A DNA stretch of 64,000 bases. Origin: Primulina eburnea. Its lineage: Eukaryota; Streptophyta; Magnoliopsida; Lamiales; Gesneriaceae. Both the position numbers and the translations under genes were made by a program. The stretch covers positions 31,423,913 through 31,487,912 of the forward strand of contig NC_133106.1 in assembly GCF_022965805.1 (NCBI RefSeq). Reading direction: 5' to 3'. This document shows, in pieces, positions 47,601 to 58,890 of the stretch. Each line of letters begins with the position of its first letter. The first letter of the stretch is position 1. Under the pieces are notes generated by a model. The model saw nothing but the letters and a program-made list of their open reading frames with translations, was not told where the DNA came from and did not search any database.

Positions 47601-50600
47601 CATAGGCTTCTTCTTTCAAGATGCCATTCAAAAAGGCACTTTTCACATCCATTTGATACAATTTTATGTCCATGTGACACGCAATAGCAAGCAAAAGTCT
47701 AACCGATTCAATCCGAGCAACAGGGGCAAACGTTTCATCAAAATCAATTCCTTCGATTTGAGTATACCCTTGAGCAACTAGCCTTGCTTTGTTTCTCACA
47801 ACAATTCCAGATTCATCAGTTTTGTTTTTAAAAATCCATTTGGTTCCAATAACATTCACATTATTAGGTCTGGGAACCAAATCCCACACATCATTCCTAA
47901 CAAATTGTTCAAGTTCCTCATGCATCGCATCAACCCAAAATTCATCTTTTAAGGCTTCACTTATATTTTTGGGTTCAACGAGTGAAACAAAACAGGAGTG
48001 ACTTACTTGAGGGCACACGGAAGTCATGCATACTAGTCCCATCATTTTTCGATAGTCTACCTTCTCCTTTCTTCTAGTTTGCATTCCTTCAAATGTTTCT
48101 CCAATGATCTGAGATGATGGATGATTTTTCTGAATCTTGCTCGGAATGTCAATCCCATCATTGGTTACACCATCATCATTTTCAGTATTCTCTTCTGGTT
48201 CAACATTTGATTCTGCCAATGCAGGTGTTGTCTCAGGTGTCACAACACCGGGTCCAACATCTGTGTTAGGCAGTGTCTCACTTGTATTCAGGAGCCCATC
48301 AACTTCATCCTCAATTGTTTTTCCTGTTAGATCTGCAAGATCATCAAACACAACGTTAATAGATTCCATAGTCGTTCTTGTTCTCAGATTATACATGCGA
48401 TATGCACGACTATTGGATGAATAACCAAGAAATAAACATTTGTCACTTTTAGAGTCAAATTTTGCAAGATGGTCTCGATCATTCAAAACATAACATACAC
48501 ACCCAAAGACATGAAAATACTTGAGGTTCGGCCTCTTTCCCATGATGATTTCATAGGATGTCATAGTAGAACCACTCCTTAAGTACACACGATTTGAAAT
48601 ATGACATGCTGTGTTCAAGGCCTCGGCCCAAAATCTCTTTGAAATATTCTTAGAGCTTAACATGACCCTAGCCATTTCTTGCAGTGTTCTATTCTTTCTT
48701 TCGGCTATTCCATTCTGTTGAGGAGTTTTAGGGGCCGAAAATTCATGAGTTATCCCTCTCTTATCACAAAATGATACAAAGTGTGAGTTTTCAAATTCTT
48801 TACCATGATCGGTCCTTATCTTACCAACCCTCAGATTATGTAGATTAGTAATCTTAGCATGTAGTTTCTTGAAAGCATCAAATGTATCGGATTTTTCTCT
48901 AAGAAATCTTACCCAAGTAAAGCGAGAGAAATCATCTACACAAACACATGAATACTTCTTACCTCCAAGACTTTCCACTTCCATTGGACCCATAAGATCC
49001 ATGTGCAAGAGTTCAAGACACCGTGTTGTCCCAAAGTGTTGCAACACTTGGTGGGGAACACGTGTTTGCTTACCTTTTTGACATGCACCACAAACATACG
49101 GAATTCCAGAGGATAGATTAGACATACCTCTCACAGCATCGTACTTACCAAGATTCTTTAATGTCTTGAAATTTGCATGTCCTAATTTTTGATGCCACAT
49201 GTTTAATTCGCTCACCTTTGAATGATTGCTCACTATGTCTTCTCCAAGTTGATAGCAATTATCAGCAGACCTAGTACCTGTCAAAATGCGAGTATTAGTC
49301 TTATCAAACACTTCACAATTGTCTTTATCAAACTTAACATGCAAACCGTCGTCACAAAGTTGACTTATGCTTATTAAGTTTGAGTTAAGCCCTTCAACAT
49401 AGAGCACATTGTGTAGATTAGACAATCCATCAACATTCAAGGTTCCTTTCCCAGCAATTCTTCCTTTAGCACCACCACCATACGTCACATGACCACTCCT
49501 AAGCTCAACAAAGTCAATCAGATGGTCTTTAGAACCTGTCATGTGGCGCGAGCAGCCACTGTCAAAGTACCATATTCCTGCAATGTTAGTCTTTAATGAA
49601 GTATAAATAACAGAACATTGAATCTGTGCCTTTGGTACCCAAACCCTTTTTACCATCGGTTTTTTGTTGGCAGTGTTGCGCCGGGTGTTGTACAACACCC
49701 GTGACGACATCTGTTCAGATTCCCATCTCTTGTAATCCTCTCTCAGTTTAAAACAGTAGGGTTTGATGTGTCCAGGTCTGAAACAGTAGTGGCAGATAAA
49801 GTGGCGTTTTCTAGATTTAGACTTCTTGATAGACATTCGCACTTTTGATGGAGCACTCTTTTCAGTATGTGTGGTATTGGGGGTTTCAACACTTCCTTTC
49901 ACAAAAACAGTTGGTTTTTCCTTTGCATTGGAAGATTCTCCAGTTTCGAACAGACTATTCGAATAACCAAGTCCAGCCTTATCATTCTGTCCAATCATCA
50001 AAAGTGAGTCAAGTTTGGATGAACTTGAATTCATCTTGGCAAGTACCTGAGTTGCTTCTCTAAGTTCTTCCTTGACTTTGCATAATTCCAGATCTTTCTT
50101 GCTCAAGATTACTTCAAGTCGTGATATTTGTGACTTCAGCTCAACGTTCTCTTTGGAGAGAATTGCATTTCCTTTTGTTCTTTTGATCCAGTCTTCATAC
50201 AGTTCTTCGTATATTGACTGCACACTTTCTAGGGTGACTTCATCGTCATCAACCTCTTGTGTTTCGGACTGACTTGACTCCCCAAGGACTGTCGAATTAA
50301 GACATACAGAATTCGAAGCGGTGTTGCGACCAGGTATTGCAACACCTGTGGCAACACCCAAAGGATTGATTTGCATTGAGCGTTTCTCCTTGATCACAGT
50401 AGATAAGGATGTGTGATTTTCAGATTCATTTGATCCTTGATCATCTTCAGATTCTTCATCACTTAGGGTGATAGTCATGCCTTTGTTTTTCTTAAGACGA
50501 TTGGCACACTCATTGGCATAGTGTCCATATCCCGAACACTCTCTACATTGCACTGAGTCCAGGTTCCTGACAATAGATTGACTTTGCACTTCGGTTCTTG

Positions 50601-53600
50601 GTCGAACCTGTCCTTTCATAGGAGTAAATTTTTGAGCTTTTGTAAAAGTGGTGTTATTGGGCAGCTCAGATTTTTGCCCAATTCTCTTCTTTTCTCTCAT
50701 AGTTTTCAAGTAATCACCAAATTTTTTAGTAAACAGAGAGATCGATTCTTCACCTAAATCAGACTTATCCACTTCTTTAGATAGTTGAAGAATTTCATCA
50801 TATGATTCGGTTGAGGCTTCAAGGGCTATTGTCTTCCCTTTATCCTTTTTCTGCAGATCAAGATTCATTTCAAAAGTTCTTAGGGAACTCATGAGTTCAT
50901 CCAGGTTGATGTTTGAAGTGTCTTTAGATTCCTCAATGGCGCAAACTTTGACATTGAATCTCTCAGGAAGAGATCTCAGAACCTTGTTTACCAATCTTTC
51001 GTTTGGTATGGGATCTCCTAGGCCATGTGATTCATTTGAGAGTTGTCTCAACCGGCAGTCATACTCAAGGATGGACTCCTTGTCCTCCATTCTCAAACTT
51101 TCGAACTTTGATGTCACCATTCTTAGCCTAGTTTTTCGCACACTTGCAGATCCTTCACAGTGTTTCTGGAGTATCTCCCAAGCATCTTTGGCGCATACAC
51201 TGGTGGTGATTAAATTAAACATCCTTGTGTCAACAGATGAAAATATCGCATTGAGAGCCTTGGAATTGTAGTTTGAAGATTGCACTTCATCGACAGTCCA
51301 TGCACTTTCAGGTTTGAGCCGTGTGTCTCCATCAGCATCCTCGAGTTTCGGTGGACTCCAACCATCAAGTACACGTTGCCAAGCTCTTTCATCAATGGAT
51401 TTAATAAAAACCCTCATCTTAACTTTCCACAGTGCATAGTTTGATCCATCCAACACGGGAGGCCTAAAAACAGTATTTGTTGATCCTTCCATAATTCCTT
51501 TTCACTCTGAAAACAAAACAAAACAGAATCTCACTTAGTAACGTCAAGTGGAGGCTCTGATACCAATTGAAAGTTGAGTTTCCACAGTGTGAACGTGACG
51601 AGGGTGAATGTTGTGTGTATCAGAATGTAGGTGTTGTTCGTAGGTGTTGTAACACCCACGACAACATGCAGCGGAAATTATACTTTTAACACACTAACAT
51701 GTAACTGGAACAATAGTAATACGAGAGACGAGTCAGATAATTATGCACAAGTATAAAATACTTGTGCGGTGCCTTAGGGCAAAATAATTCACTAGAAAAA
51801 CTTGTAAGTTTACAAAAACCAATACTAGTGAAAGAATAAAACAACTCCCTCAAGAAGGTGAGTAACAAATTGCATCCTAAACCTCTAACAAACCGTATAA
51901 TCAAAACAATATGGGATGCATCAACTGAGAAGTGAAAAATCTTCAAAACTCAACACTCTAATCAAAACAGTGATTAGGTGTTGTCTTCAGATGTTGTCAG
52001 CACTTCACAGCAACAAGCTTTCAACGACACGAGATTTGCTATTCTCGGAAAACGTCTCTGCGTATCAATTCGTCTCTCACTCCAAAAGCACCAGCACCGA
52101 GTTCAATATCTTCTCCTCTTATTTATACCCACTTCATCCTTTTTCCTATTAAACATGGAAACCAATTTCATTAGGAAAAAACTCTATTGAAAATAAGGAT
52201 ACTATATCTTATAGATAATATCTTGAGTCTTTTGAGTCCACACGAAATCATACTCCAGAAAGGCAAAAATACTAAGGATATTATCAAAAGGAAAGTAATT
52301 GATAAGGAAAATATATCAAGGAAAAAATCAAGGAATAAAATTCCTTTCATGATGAATTACTTTACACATTGGAGCTACAAGCATTATGCCATCCCATTCT
52401 TTTGGTGACTTGAGAAGTGCTTTGATTGCAATGGCTCCGCCCATGGACTGACCGAATATGAATCGGGGGAGTCCTCGAATCTCTGGCCTTCCTGTGTATC
52501 ACATTACAATGGTGTGACTTGTCTCAGAGGAATAAGCAATCAAGTCCGCCCTAATGAAGAATCAAAGTAAGAACTCTCAAATAAATGTCCAAAAAAGGAT
52601 ACAGTACACACATAGAAATTATGATTCACTTCCCAACTCAAAGTCCTAGTTCTGTCGCTGTATACACGTGAATTTTTACCTGAATTTGGTAGTGAATCAA
52701 GGAAGGCTATAGAGAAGGCAGTCACCTTTCATTATCTTGAATTGTTCGTTGACATTGTCGACTATCCCATCAAAAGATGGAACGTAGCCATGCAATCCTT
52801 CGGATAGACCAAAGCCCGGATGGTCAATTGCATAAACTCCATAACCCGACGAAGCGATGTATTTGGCAATGCCTGAAACTCAGAATATAAGATACAAAAA
52901 AAAAAAAAAAAAAAAAAGCAGTGCAGTTTGCTTAAAGTTAAGTCATTCGGGCACCAATCGTATGTAAAGAGGAACAGAGACACATTACATTAGATGAAGA
53001 ATGACAAACCTTCAAAGAAAAAAGTGCAGGTATCACCATATCCATGGCAGAAACACAAGGCCCCTTTGATTCGTACGCCAGGCTTCGGCAACCAGCTTTT
53101 GCAGAAAATTTCTTGTCCGTTTGAATTGATCTCATACCACTATACAAATATTTGCACTCAATATCTTTCTTCGAGTGTCACCAAAAAATCGCAACTTGAA
53201 ATAGACGCTACGGTGCTGCTAATCGAAATGCTGCATATGAATTGATGGCAGACGGCGGAATTCTTTCACAAACATTCAGAAAGAAGCTCACAAATTCGAT
53301 TGCCAGTTTCACACCAGCTTGTCAGTTCTTCAATAAAATCCATGTTTAAACACCGCCAATTTCACCCCAGATGGTGAGTTCTTCAAGAAAATCAATGTTT
53401 AAACAACGAGGAATACGCTTACTTTTGTGTTGTATGGACCTAGATCCTCTTGTATCCAAAATAACCAATAAAATAAAACTAAAATAGCATAAGATTCTAG
53501 TCCAGAAAAGCGGGGACCAGCCAAGTGTAATTTTTCTAAATATCTAAATTTGCAAAATATCAAATATCCCCGATCAATCTTGATGCGCCAGTCTGCCTAA

Positions 53601-54052
53601 ATGAGGATTGATTCCAAAGCTTAGTACAACTCACCTCCTCTGTTCTGATCCCAGCTGGAGCCATCTGCTTGTCAAACCAGAAAAAAAGAACTCAGTCTCC
53701 AAGCACAAGATGCATACAAACAGAAGTTCGTACGGTCAATCAAATATGATTGATGATCTAACAATACCTTAAACAATATATGATCAAGCTGCTGCTGAAC
53801 AATACTAAAAGCAGATCGCACCCTTCTGCGAGCCATGGCGTGATCCAAATTCTGCGAGGCGATGGAGTTCAGCTGATCACTCACGCCTTCGATTTTCTTC
53901 TTTTTCTGGGCCATTACGATCACTGCTCGCCTCGTAAATGTAGGTCTCGGACCCAAAGTTCGCCATAAAGTAAAGGGTCTGACGGAATTCCAATAAAAGT
54001 GCCCATTTACCGGCGAGAGCGTCCGGGAAGTAGAACACAAAGCAAGATCCAT
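41693..54052 (-). CDS. alpha/beta hydrolase, monoacylglycerol-lipase/caffeoylshikimate-esterase-like, plastid-targeted; split by a Copia insertion and probably damaged
   Basis: Eight exons: 54052..53768, 53664..53635, 53139..53010, 52872..52726, 52491..52361, 42331..42194, 42101..42003 and 41911..41693, giving 392 aa in one frame. The first 50 or so residues look like a chloroplast transit peptide. The body follows the plant MAGL family: [34 protein letters not shown], the nucleophile elbow GQSMGG (S213), [34 protein letters not shown] (D333) and [12 protein letters not shown] (H363). Such enzymes cleave acyl glycerols or caffeoyl esters; the substrate here is unknown. Two lesions are visible. 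A 9.9-kb Copia element lies in intron 5 just past the donor, and intron 7 ends CTCAT before the last exon where CAG is expected. Mis-splicing there would remove both D333 and H363. The exons carry no stops, so the damage is recent. Confidence 0.85.
41912..41913 (-). other. expected acceptor AG of the last hydrolase intron reads AT
   Basis: The minus strand reads TTTTGGGGAATGTCTCAT, then the exon GTTTCATCTCC. Family alignment by eye ([10 protein letters not shown] directly after QVKK) places the junction exactly here in phase 0. The nearest AG dinucleotides on either side give the wrong frame. Confidence 0.65.
42452..42456. repeat. target-site duplication, left (TGATG)
   Basis: Identical to 52350-52354 on the far side of the Copia element. 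Confidence 0.9.
42457..43238 (-). repeat. 3' LTR of the Copia element, 782 bp
   Basis: On the plus strand it runs from TGAAAGTTGAG to ATTCCTTTCA. By eye it differs from the other LTR at one position (AAAAAAAC here, AGAAAAAC there, near 42685). It contains GCAGCGGAA and two copies of the GTGTTG/CAACAC palindrome. Confidence 0.95.
43241..43256 (-). promoter_or_regulatory. main polypurine tract
   Basis: The minus strand reads CAAAAAAGGGGCAGAT next to the 3' LTR. It is the expected primer for plus-strand DNA synthesis. Confidence 0.75.
43286..43323 (-). promoter_or_regulatory. additional polypurine tracts (AGGGGGAG)
   Basis: AGGGGGAG occurs on the minus strand at 43286-43293 and 43316-43323, and again at 43565-43572 inside the env-like frame. 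Repeated polypurine tracts near the 3' LTR are characteristic of Sireviruses. Confidence 0.65.
43494..44516 (-). CDS. env-like region of the Copia element, downstream frame
   Basis: About 340 codons with no ATG at the start; the frame opens by overlapping the upstream one by 20 bases in another phase. The sequence ([48 protein letters not shown]) matches the helical 'putative plant transposon protein' domain found in retrotransposons and related repeats. The end is acidic ([11 protein letters not shown]). It carries an AGGGGGAG polypurine tract. It is probably the C-terminal part of one protein whose N-terminal part is the upstream frame. No function is established, and the term env-like refers to position only. 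Confidence 0.7.
   Translation of the reverse strand: MKRKNIDFDAYGKHNLIEFLKSRRLLSTVTAVMPYCRRVVLEFYCNLLRSVADEDSVKYGRVFVRDRIYNFSPAVINAFYDTPDVEEAEEDLDIHDVTTLLTGGVVKIFPDHPKKLSAANLTSFFSVLHKTSIWNWTPSSNTTTVTRSQAIMLFAIGTGRAFNFGKLVFQNTVQYAQGDFKKTKLPYPSLIYGILETQGFIQDIDEELCPVGDSLKISPAYFKGNRKVDLPWMGSSVAADVGHTGETTSDPLPDISSLPPTPPAGYVTLSLSYIRAQIAYGRQQIDNARATIEHYENQVADYELLLAASLHSGQKGGVDTAAGTSGTKMADDDADRSEGN
44497..45312 (-). CDS. env-like region of the Copia element, upstream frame
   Basis: 271 codons from an ATG at 45312. The protein is strongly acidic and Ser/Glu/Asp-rich (a run of Ser near the middle, many EE and DD pairs), so it is probably disordered. Basic patches (RRTSKRQ, KKPRA) near the start could be nuclear signals. 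It ends right after [10 protein letters not shown], where the downstream frame takes over in a different phase across a run of six A (minus strand). The family's usual sequence continues into that frame, so a small indel or ribosomal frameshifting is likely. No transmembrane segment or signal peptide is visible. Confidence 0.65.
   Translation of the reverse strand: MEGMAMVSVPEEPVPLETIAPGAPGNAIDIENPPDFEAVKRAFPPVPIRRTSKRQAGFDPDFVPTKKPRASTVPFILDPDFSSGDDSNDEDFELVARPKPTTAAKESGSSSGVQQHHPVMDSQDASEERVPDEPEDDEQSLAEFLAQLKEDKAAKRQMAREEEPDSEMMKEFEQNRPGVSDSSSSSSVSDFESEEQGDDASEDTDSEANESSENAAADAPGVEEDVDNTSHNTDSADYDLSKSFSPKFYSEEALALWPIFIHRELIEEKKH
45971..46108. repeat. imperfect tandem repeat in the Copia spacer (two 59-bp units)
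   Basis: GGTARCTCCCAC...GAACGGTCTTCAT.GGACTC.TCTAGGTAGC occurs at 45971-46029 and 46050-46108, between gag-pol and the env-like region. Inside each unit, parts around TCCTCTAG and CAGAGGAA are self-complementary. Confidence 0.75.
46453..51492 (-). CDS. Copia gag-pol polyprotein
   Basis: 1679 aa in one frame without stops, starting at the ATG at 51492. In order: a gag region with the [12 protein letters not shown] motif near the start; zinc knuckle [14 protein letters not shown] (about 314-328); a long coiled region; a second knuckle [14 protein letters not shown] (about 566-579); aspartic protease [13 protein letters not shown] (about 640); integrase with the H-H-C-C finger (HQKLGH ... CGACQKG, from about 764), DDE core (LLHMDLMGP about 830, [12 protein letters not shown] about 917); reverse transcriptase with YVDDIIFG (about 1366); RNase H (SDADWAGN, about 1535). 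The Copia order, integrase before reverse transcriptase, is clear. All catalytic motifs are present, so the copy may be active. Confidence 0.95.
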   Translation of the reverse strand: MEGSTNTVFRPPVLDGSNYALWKVKMRVFIKSIDERAWQRVLDGWSPPKLEDADGDTRLKPESAWTVDEVQSSNYNSKALNAIFSSVDTRMFNLITTSVCAKDAWEILQKHCEGSASVRKTRLRMVTSKFESLRMEDKESILEYDCRLRQLSNESHGLGDPIPNERLVNKVLRSLPERFNVKVCAIEESKDTSNINLDELMSSLRTFEMNLDLQKKDKGKTIALEASTESYDEILQLSKEVDKSDLGEESISLFTKKFGDYLKTMREKKRIGQKSELPNNTTFTKAQKFTPMKGQVRPRTEVQSQSIVRNLDSVQCRECSGYGHYANECANRLKKNKGMTITLSDEESEDDQGSNESENHTSLSTVIKEKRSMQINPLGVATGVAIPGRNTASNSVCLNSTVLGESSQSETQEVDDDEVTLESVQSIYEELYEDWIKRTKGNAILSKENVELKSQISRLEVILSKKDLELCKVKEELREATQVLAKMNSSSSKLDSLLMIGQNDKAGLGYSNSLFETGESSNAKEKPTVFVKGSVETPNTTHTEKSAPSKVRMSIKKSKSRKRHFICHYCFRPGHIKPYCFKLREDYKRWESEQMSSRVLYNTRRNTANKKPMVKRVWVPKAQIQCSVIYTSLKTNIAGIWYFDSGCSRHMTGSKDHLIDFVELRSGHVTYGGGAKGRIAGKGTLNVDGLSNLHNVLYVEGLNSNLISISQLCDDGLHVKFDKDNCEVFDKTNTRILTGTRSADNCYQLGEDIVSNHSKVSELNMWHQKLGHANFKTLKNLGKYDAVRGMSNLSSGIPYVCGACQKGKQTRVPHQVLQHFGTTRCLELLHMDLMGPMEVESLGGKKYSCVCVDDFSRFTWVRFLREKSDTFDAFKKLHAKITNLHNLRVGKIRTDHGKEFENSHFVSFCDKRGITHEFSAPKTPQQNGIAERKNRTLQEMARVMLSSKNISKRFWAEALNTACHISNRVYLRSGSTMTSYEIIMGKRPNLKYFHVFGCVCYVLNDRDHLAKFDSKSDKCLFLGYSSNSRAYRMYNLRTRTTMESINVVFDDLADLTGKTIEDEVDGLLNTSETLPNTDVGPGVVTPETTPALAESNVEPEENTENDDGVTNDGIDIPSKIQKNHPSSQIIGETFEGMQTRRKEKVDYRKMMGLVCMTSVCPQVSHSCFVSLVEPKNISEALKDEFWVDAMHEELEQFVRNDVWDLVPRPNNVNVIGTKWIFKNKTDESGIVVRNKARLVAQGYTQIEGIDFDETFAPVARIESVRLLLAIACHMDIKLYQMDVKSAFLNGILKEEAYVSQPKGFEDPHHPNHVYKLKKALYGLKQAPRAWYGKLTEFLLDLGFKRGEVDKTLFIKKSKHDILVCQVYVDDIIFGASSQKHVDDFVECMSTTFEMSMVAELSFFLGLQIKQMHDGIFLCQSKYVKNLLKKFSAENTKHMKTPMGSTGKLSKDNVAAGVDNTQYRSIIGSLLYLSASRPDIMFSVCLCARYQADPKVTHLKAVKRILRYISGTVDLGLWYTKETNTNLVGFSDADWAGNLDDRKSTTGGCFYLGNNLVSWYSRKQNCVSLSTAESEYVAAASCCSQLLWMNQMIKDYGFNSDTLIVYCDNSSAINISKNPVQHSRTKHIDIRHHFIRDLVEKGMIRMEFVGTENQLADIFTKPLDFERFSNLRKSLSLCAQ
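51553..51565 (-). promoter_or_regulatory. primer binding site (initiator tRNA-Met)
   Basis: The minus strand reads TGGTATCAGAGCC two bases inside the 5' LTR. This is the standard primer site of plant Copia elements. Confidence 0.9.
51568..52349 (-). repeat. 5' LTR of the Copia element, 782 bp
   Basis: Same length as the 3' LTR and one visible difference. It would supply the promoter, reading leftwards into gag-pol. Confidence 0.95.
52350..52354. repeat. target-site duplication, right (TGATG)
   Basis: Matches 42452-42456. It lies 6 bases downstream (in the gene's direction) of the intron 5 donor of the hydrolase gene, whose exon ends at 52361. Confidence 0.9.
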
Positions 54053-55758
54053 TGGGAATACTTGTTTATCGGTAAAGTGAAAAAATAAAATTCAATTTGT
54101 TTATGTAGGCTCTCTGCCAGTCCACCGTATTGAAAAAAACGTGCATCTGAACACGAGGGAGAAAGTAAGTAATAGATACGGAAACGAAACCAATCACCGG
54201 CCAAGAAAAACAAGAATCTCGGCTTTACAATCTACAGTTCCAGGGTTAGCGGATCCGTTTCACAGTAGTGGTGGGTTGTTCAAAAGCTTCGTGATATATT
54301 ATCATTAATTAAACGAGTCGATTCACTCCATGTCTTGAATGAAAATTATTAATTTTTACATAAAAATATTTTTTCATATTTCGGTGGAGCAAAAGATTAG
54401 TCTCACGTTAGCAAAAAGTGACAAACTATCTCATAAGAATTTTTGTAAATTAGTTTTAATATTTTTTTATATTTAATAAAATAATTATATATAAAATACA
54501 TTGTATATTTATATCAATATTTTAAAAAATCATCTGATACAAATTAGATATTTTAGAGTAAAAAAATAAATATGAAGTATGTTTTTAAAAGTGAAGTGTA
54601 AATAATGCTACATTAAATGTTTGTATTGATTATATTGTTTTATTTAATTTTGGTTAGAGTTTTGAGTTTTTTGTTACTTTTATATATTTAGTTTTTCATA
54701 TTCTCTAAAATATTAAATAAATTATTAGACCTCGTAGTTTTGATAATTCCAAAAAATAACTTAGTGTATTAGATCTAGTTATTATTTGATCTGTATTATT
54801 GACACTCAACCGTTTCAGTAGAATATTTTCAATCGGTTTCACAATATTAAGTTACTCGATAGCCTCATGAGTATTAGTATATGGCAAACTACTCAGCCAC
54901 TCACTATATCCAAAAATATATATAAACAATCGAGTCAACACATCTTACAAGGATCTTACTTAGTTTTCATAAACGTTGGTAGTATGACCATACCCAACAA
55001 ACAGGATGGTCTACGGACATAGCTAGTTAATTATGATGTCAATGACCGTTTTCTATCACATTTGGTATATGCATATCTGCTTATTAAATGAAATATACGA
55101 TAAAGCGAGAAAGGACGAGAACAACAATTTCTTTGCATTAATGCTCATTTAATGAGCTCATCAGTCATCGCTCCAAAGAATACTAATTCAAATCACCAAG
55201 GATCTTTAACGGTTATTGTCAAATACTCGACCGTTCTTTTCCAAGATCGTTTTGGAAGTTTCTCGACTGTTTGATTCGAATGATTCATCATCTTATTTCT
55301 ATATAGATTGCTATAATGTGTGTCTCAACCGTTGCAAAAAGTTACTATGAGTTTCAATTTAGGCAGTGAATAAGTCCAGGTTTAAGCAAATTGACACAAA
55401 TTTTATAAAATCAAAATCTTCTTATGAAATTCTTTCATAAGTAGAAAAATAGTTGGCGTGGGAACTTGAGTCTCAAAACACACTTAATTAAACATCACTT
55501 GTGTTATTTCTTTATTGTATTTATTATCTTATTTAAACTAATTTATTTGATTTTAAAGTATTCATAATATTCTTCGGATTATTTCCACAAATTTGTGGTC
55601 CGACCGTTTTTAAGAAGTTGAGAAATCTAGTCTTGATACTTAACACCATCAAGATTGGTCACACTATTTGACAGAGTTTAGAAAATATATTTTACAAGAA
55701 TTTATTCAATTTCCTCTAAACGTTAACCCAATTCTAACATAAACTATAAAATATTTAT

Positions 55759-55830
55759 AAAATTCACGATGACATTCTTCACTAAAAATCGAAAAACGTA
55801 ATGTTAGTGAAGAATGTCATCGTGAATTTT
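55759..55830. repeat. perfect 27-bp inverted repeat with an 18-nt loop
   Basis: The left arm (55759-55785, starting AAAATTCACGATGACATTC) is the exact reverse complement of the right arm (55804-55830, starting TTAGTGAAGAATGTCATCG). The loop is 55786-55803. Confidence 0.9.
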
Positions 55831-56569
55831 TGATATATTGATTGTCCATACGTTAATATTATTATTATGTAATTATAAATTTAGTATAAATATTTTTTCA
55901 AATGTTCAATAAATAATCAAAATTTTCATATGATAAATGATTTTTTTGAAAAATATTTATTGATTTTTTAATTTTTTTAGACAAATAATATATAATTTTT
56001 TAAATAACTTTTTAAAAAATTTATTAATAAAGATTTCACTCAATCGAATTATCAAATATAATGTAAATAATTCAACTAGTAACAATTACACTCAATCCTT
56101 ATTTGAATATGATCCCAAATGATATAAAAATATTTAATATTTAAATATATTTATTATATCAATAATTTTAATTAATTATTTAATTTTTACAAATATTTAA
56201 CAATTTTTTAATGTTTTCTAGTTGCAAAAACAAATAAGATTGTAATTTTGAGATTTTTAAACTTTTATTAATATGAAAATTAATGCATCAGACTTAAATT
56301 TATCATATTTATATATTATTTTATCTATTTATTTGTTTGAGATAATTATAAGTATACTAAAGATAAAAAAAAAACGTTTTTTCACGCTTAATCTTGTGCT
56401 AATCTCGTTTAAGCTCGAAAAACCTGGAGCTCGACATACGTGCTTCGGGGCACTTCACGTTTTTTAGAACTTTGGTATTTTGATTATTAATTACTAGCCA
56501 ATAACATATGAGCAAGTATATTGTGTTATGATCTTACTGATATATATTGATTAGACATGTCGAATCGAT

Positions 56570-56690
56570 CTCCAGAGAAAAATAGTATTTCGACATAAAA
56601 AATAAATATTTTATGCTTTGGGTTGAACCGAAGATTCGTCTCACAAAATTAACTCGACAAACGATCTCATATGATTTTTTGTGCTACCAT
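56570..56690. mobile_element. decayed Mutator-type MITE copy
   Basis: Keeps phrases of the family core and right end (GATTCGTCTCACAAAATTAA, ACGATCTCATATGA) but no clear ends. Confidence 0.4.
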
Positions 56691-58734
56691 AATGACGTGA
56701 ATATTTAAAATCCTCCTAATTTACATTAGGTTGCATTTTGAAATTTATTGTGTTACAAAAACTATAATTTAAATTAGAATCGTTTTAGCTAGAACACCAT
56801 AATATCTGTTATCATAAGTTTGATGAGATGAAATCATAGCTCTACGGTTGGTTAGCATGAATTCCAATGACGTTTTTTCTATCAATTTCCTAGTCTTTCT
56901 CCGCATAGAATAAATAGGTCTGGCACACCATCCCAGTCAAATCAGGTAATTGGTTACCCTTTGTAGATCATAGTCTTTTACTTGATATTGGCAACACACC
57001 CAATAAATGATTTTATCACTCGACGTAGCATAGAATTTCTCATATTAAATCTGTATAGCATGGATAATTGATATTCCATTTTTGTATTGGATAATTCACT
57101 GAAATAATCCGATTAATTATGAGGAATGATAATATCAAATGATATCATTCTATCTAATCGTTATTTGTTTGAGTTGTGAAACGAGTTAACCATGTCTTTA
57201 CATGCAGATTTTTTCATGAGTAGAATCGAGTTAGATATATATCCACAAATTGATTCGTGAGATACTCTCATAGTCTCATGAGAGTTTTGTGCTTTTTTCA
57301 GTTTGAGTTGATCAATAGATTTGTGTTTTTTTGTTTCTCATGCAAATGCAAATACAATCTTGAAAAGTTGGGCTACTCCCATTAGTCTAGATGAATATGA
57401 AAGTGGGCTTTAAGTTATACCAATAAATGGATTCAAACACTCTTAAGCCCATTAAAACTTGAGTAGGGCAATAGCTAATACGCTTGGGCTATGAACAACG
57501 ACATCCAATTATAGAATTTTTTTTTTTAAAACTATTATAGATTAATTATGTCGACCATTTTTTTACCCATTGCATGAAAAATATATGTAGTATATTTTAA
57601 CAGATAATTATTGATTTTTAAAACAAATTATTAATACTTTCTGCACTCCATGATTCTTTTAAAGTTATCTTCGTAGTTTTAAAATCTCTTTTCTAATATT
57701 TGTAGATCATTGTATCGAACGTCTTTTTTATTTTTTTTTGAAAAAAAAAAAAGATTTGAAATGGGCTTCTTAATAATTTAATATTATACAATGAAAAAAA
57801 AAGGAACTAAAATTTTGGAAAAAAAATATACTTTTACTTTAATTTTCCTTTCTTCAAAAAGAATATGTAAACATGGAATATATTTGTATTTGATAGGGAC
57901 GGCCTAACATGGATCATTTTATAAAGAAGATACTAAAAATTAGTATATTTATTTAGAAAATGTTGATAGTGCTAAGCAACGGACAAGAAGTATTTATTTG
58001 TAAACATTATCATTAATTAGGGTATGATGCAATGTAAACTAAATAATTATTTAATTAACTATCTAAACTAATTAATAACTTTATTCAACTAATAGGACGT
58101 TAGGACATGATCTCATCTGAAAACATTATATGGTTGTAATAATTAAATTTAATGAAACCCGCATTAATGATTTAATTAATTCCCATAATTAACTTTACGG
58201 TTTTGTACGTATTATGTTCACTTACTTAGATATAATATACAAATTGCTATGATTGGCATTTACTTAATATTTTGCAATACATAATTAAGGTTACTGTTTT
58301 GGATAAATTAAATTTCAGGGTTTAGTTGTACTTTTCGCCAAGTTGAATATATATACTGATATACTATATTAATTCTTTTAGTGCTGTTTAGTGTCTCTTT
58401 AGAGTCGAAATGGACGAGGGAATTAATTATATAAAACTTGAGTTAAGTTATATTGTATTTTGGTTTTTGGTCATTTCTTTTATGGAATATTAATGTGACG
58501 TTGGACGCGTCAATATTTTTCGATATCACATCAATATTTTTCAGTATTACATCAGCATTCGAAAAACAAAACCAAAAGTCACCTAACTTACATGATCCAA
58601 TGATCAAAAAACAAAATAGAAAAACTTTGATGACCATATATGTACGTGTGTGATGCTGAGAAGTGAGATGAATTTATAACGATTTACGAAAATGAATTCC
58701 ATAAGAAATGAGAATATGTTTCATATGATATTGT

Positions 58735-58890
58735 TTCACAAAATAATATATATGAGACGGATCTACTCGATTCATACATATAGTGAAAAGTAATATTTTT
58801 AGCATGAAAAATAACTAATTTTCATTTGTCGCTTGGAGATGATCTTTTTCATAAGCTTGATTTATAAGATGGTATCATGAATTTTTTTGT
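58735..58890. mobile_element. decayed Mutator-type MITE copy
   Basis: ATGAGACGGATCTACTCGAT, then AAAAGTAATATTTTTAGCAT, matches the family core; both termini are eroded. Confidence 0.4.

Larger units (their letters stand above)
42457..52349 (-). mobile_element. complete Sirevirus-like Copia LTR retrotransposon, 9893 bp, very young
   Basis: Two 782-bp LTRs (42457-43238 and 51568-52349), TG...CA ends and an exact 5-bp target duplication TGATG on both sides. From the right: LTR, primer site for initiator tRNA-Met, an unbroken gag-pol, a 1.1-kb spacer with a tandem repeat, an env-like coding region in two overlapping frames, polypurine tracts, LTR. The env-like region after pol and several AGGGGGAG tracts are hallmarks of the Sirevirus (SIRE/Maximus) lineage of Copia. 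The element sits in intron 5 of the hydrolase gene, in the same orientation. Confidence 0.95.

Noticed and set aside
47518..51271. Plus-strand open frames opposite gag-pol
   Set aside because: Antisense shadows of a long coding frame, with no independent motif.
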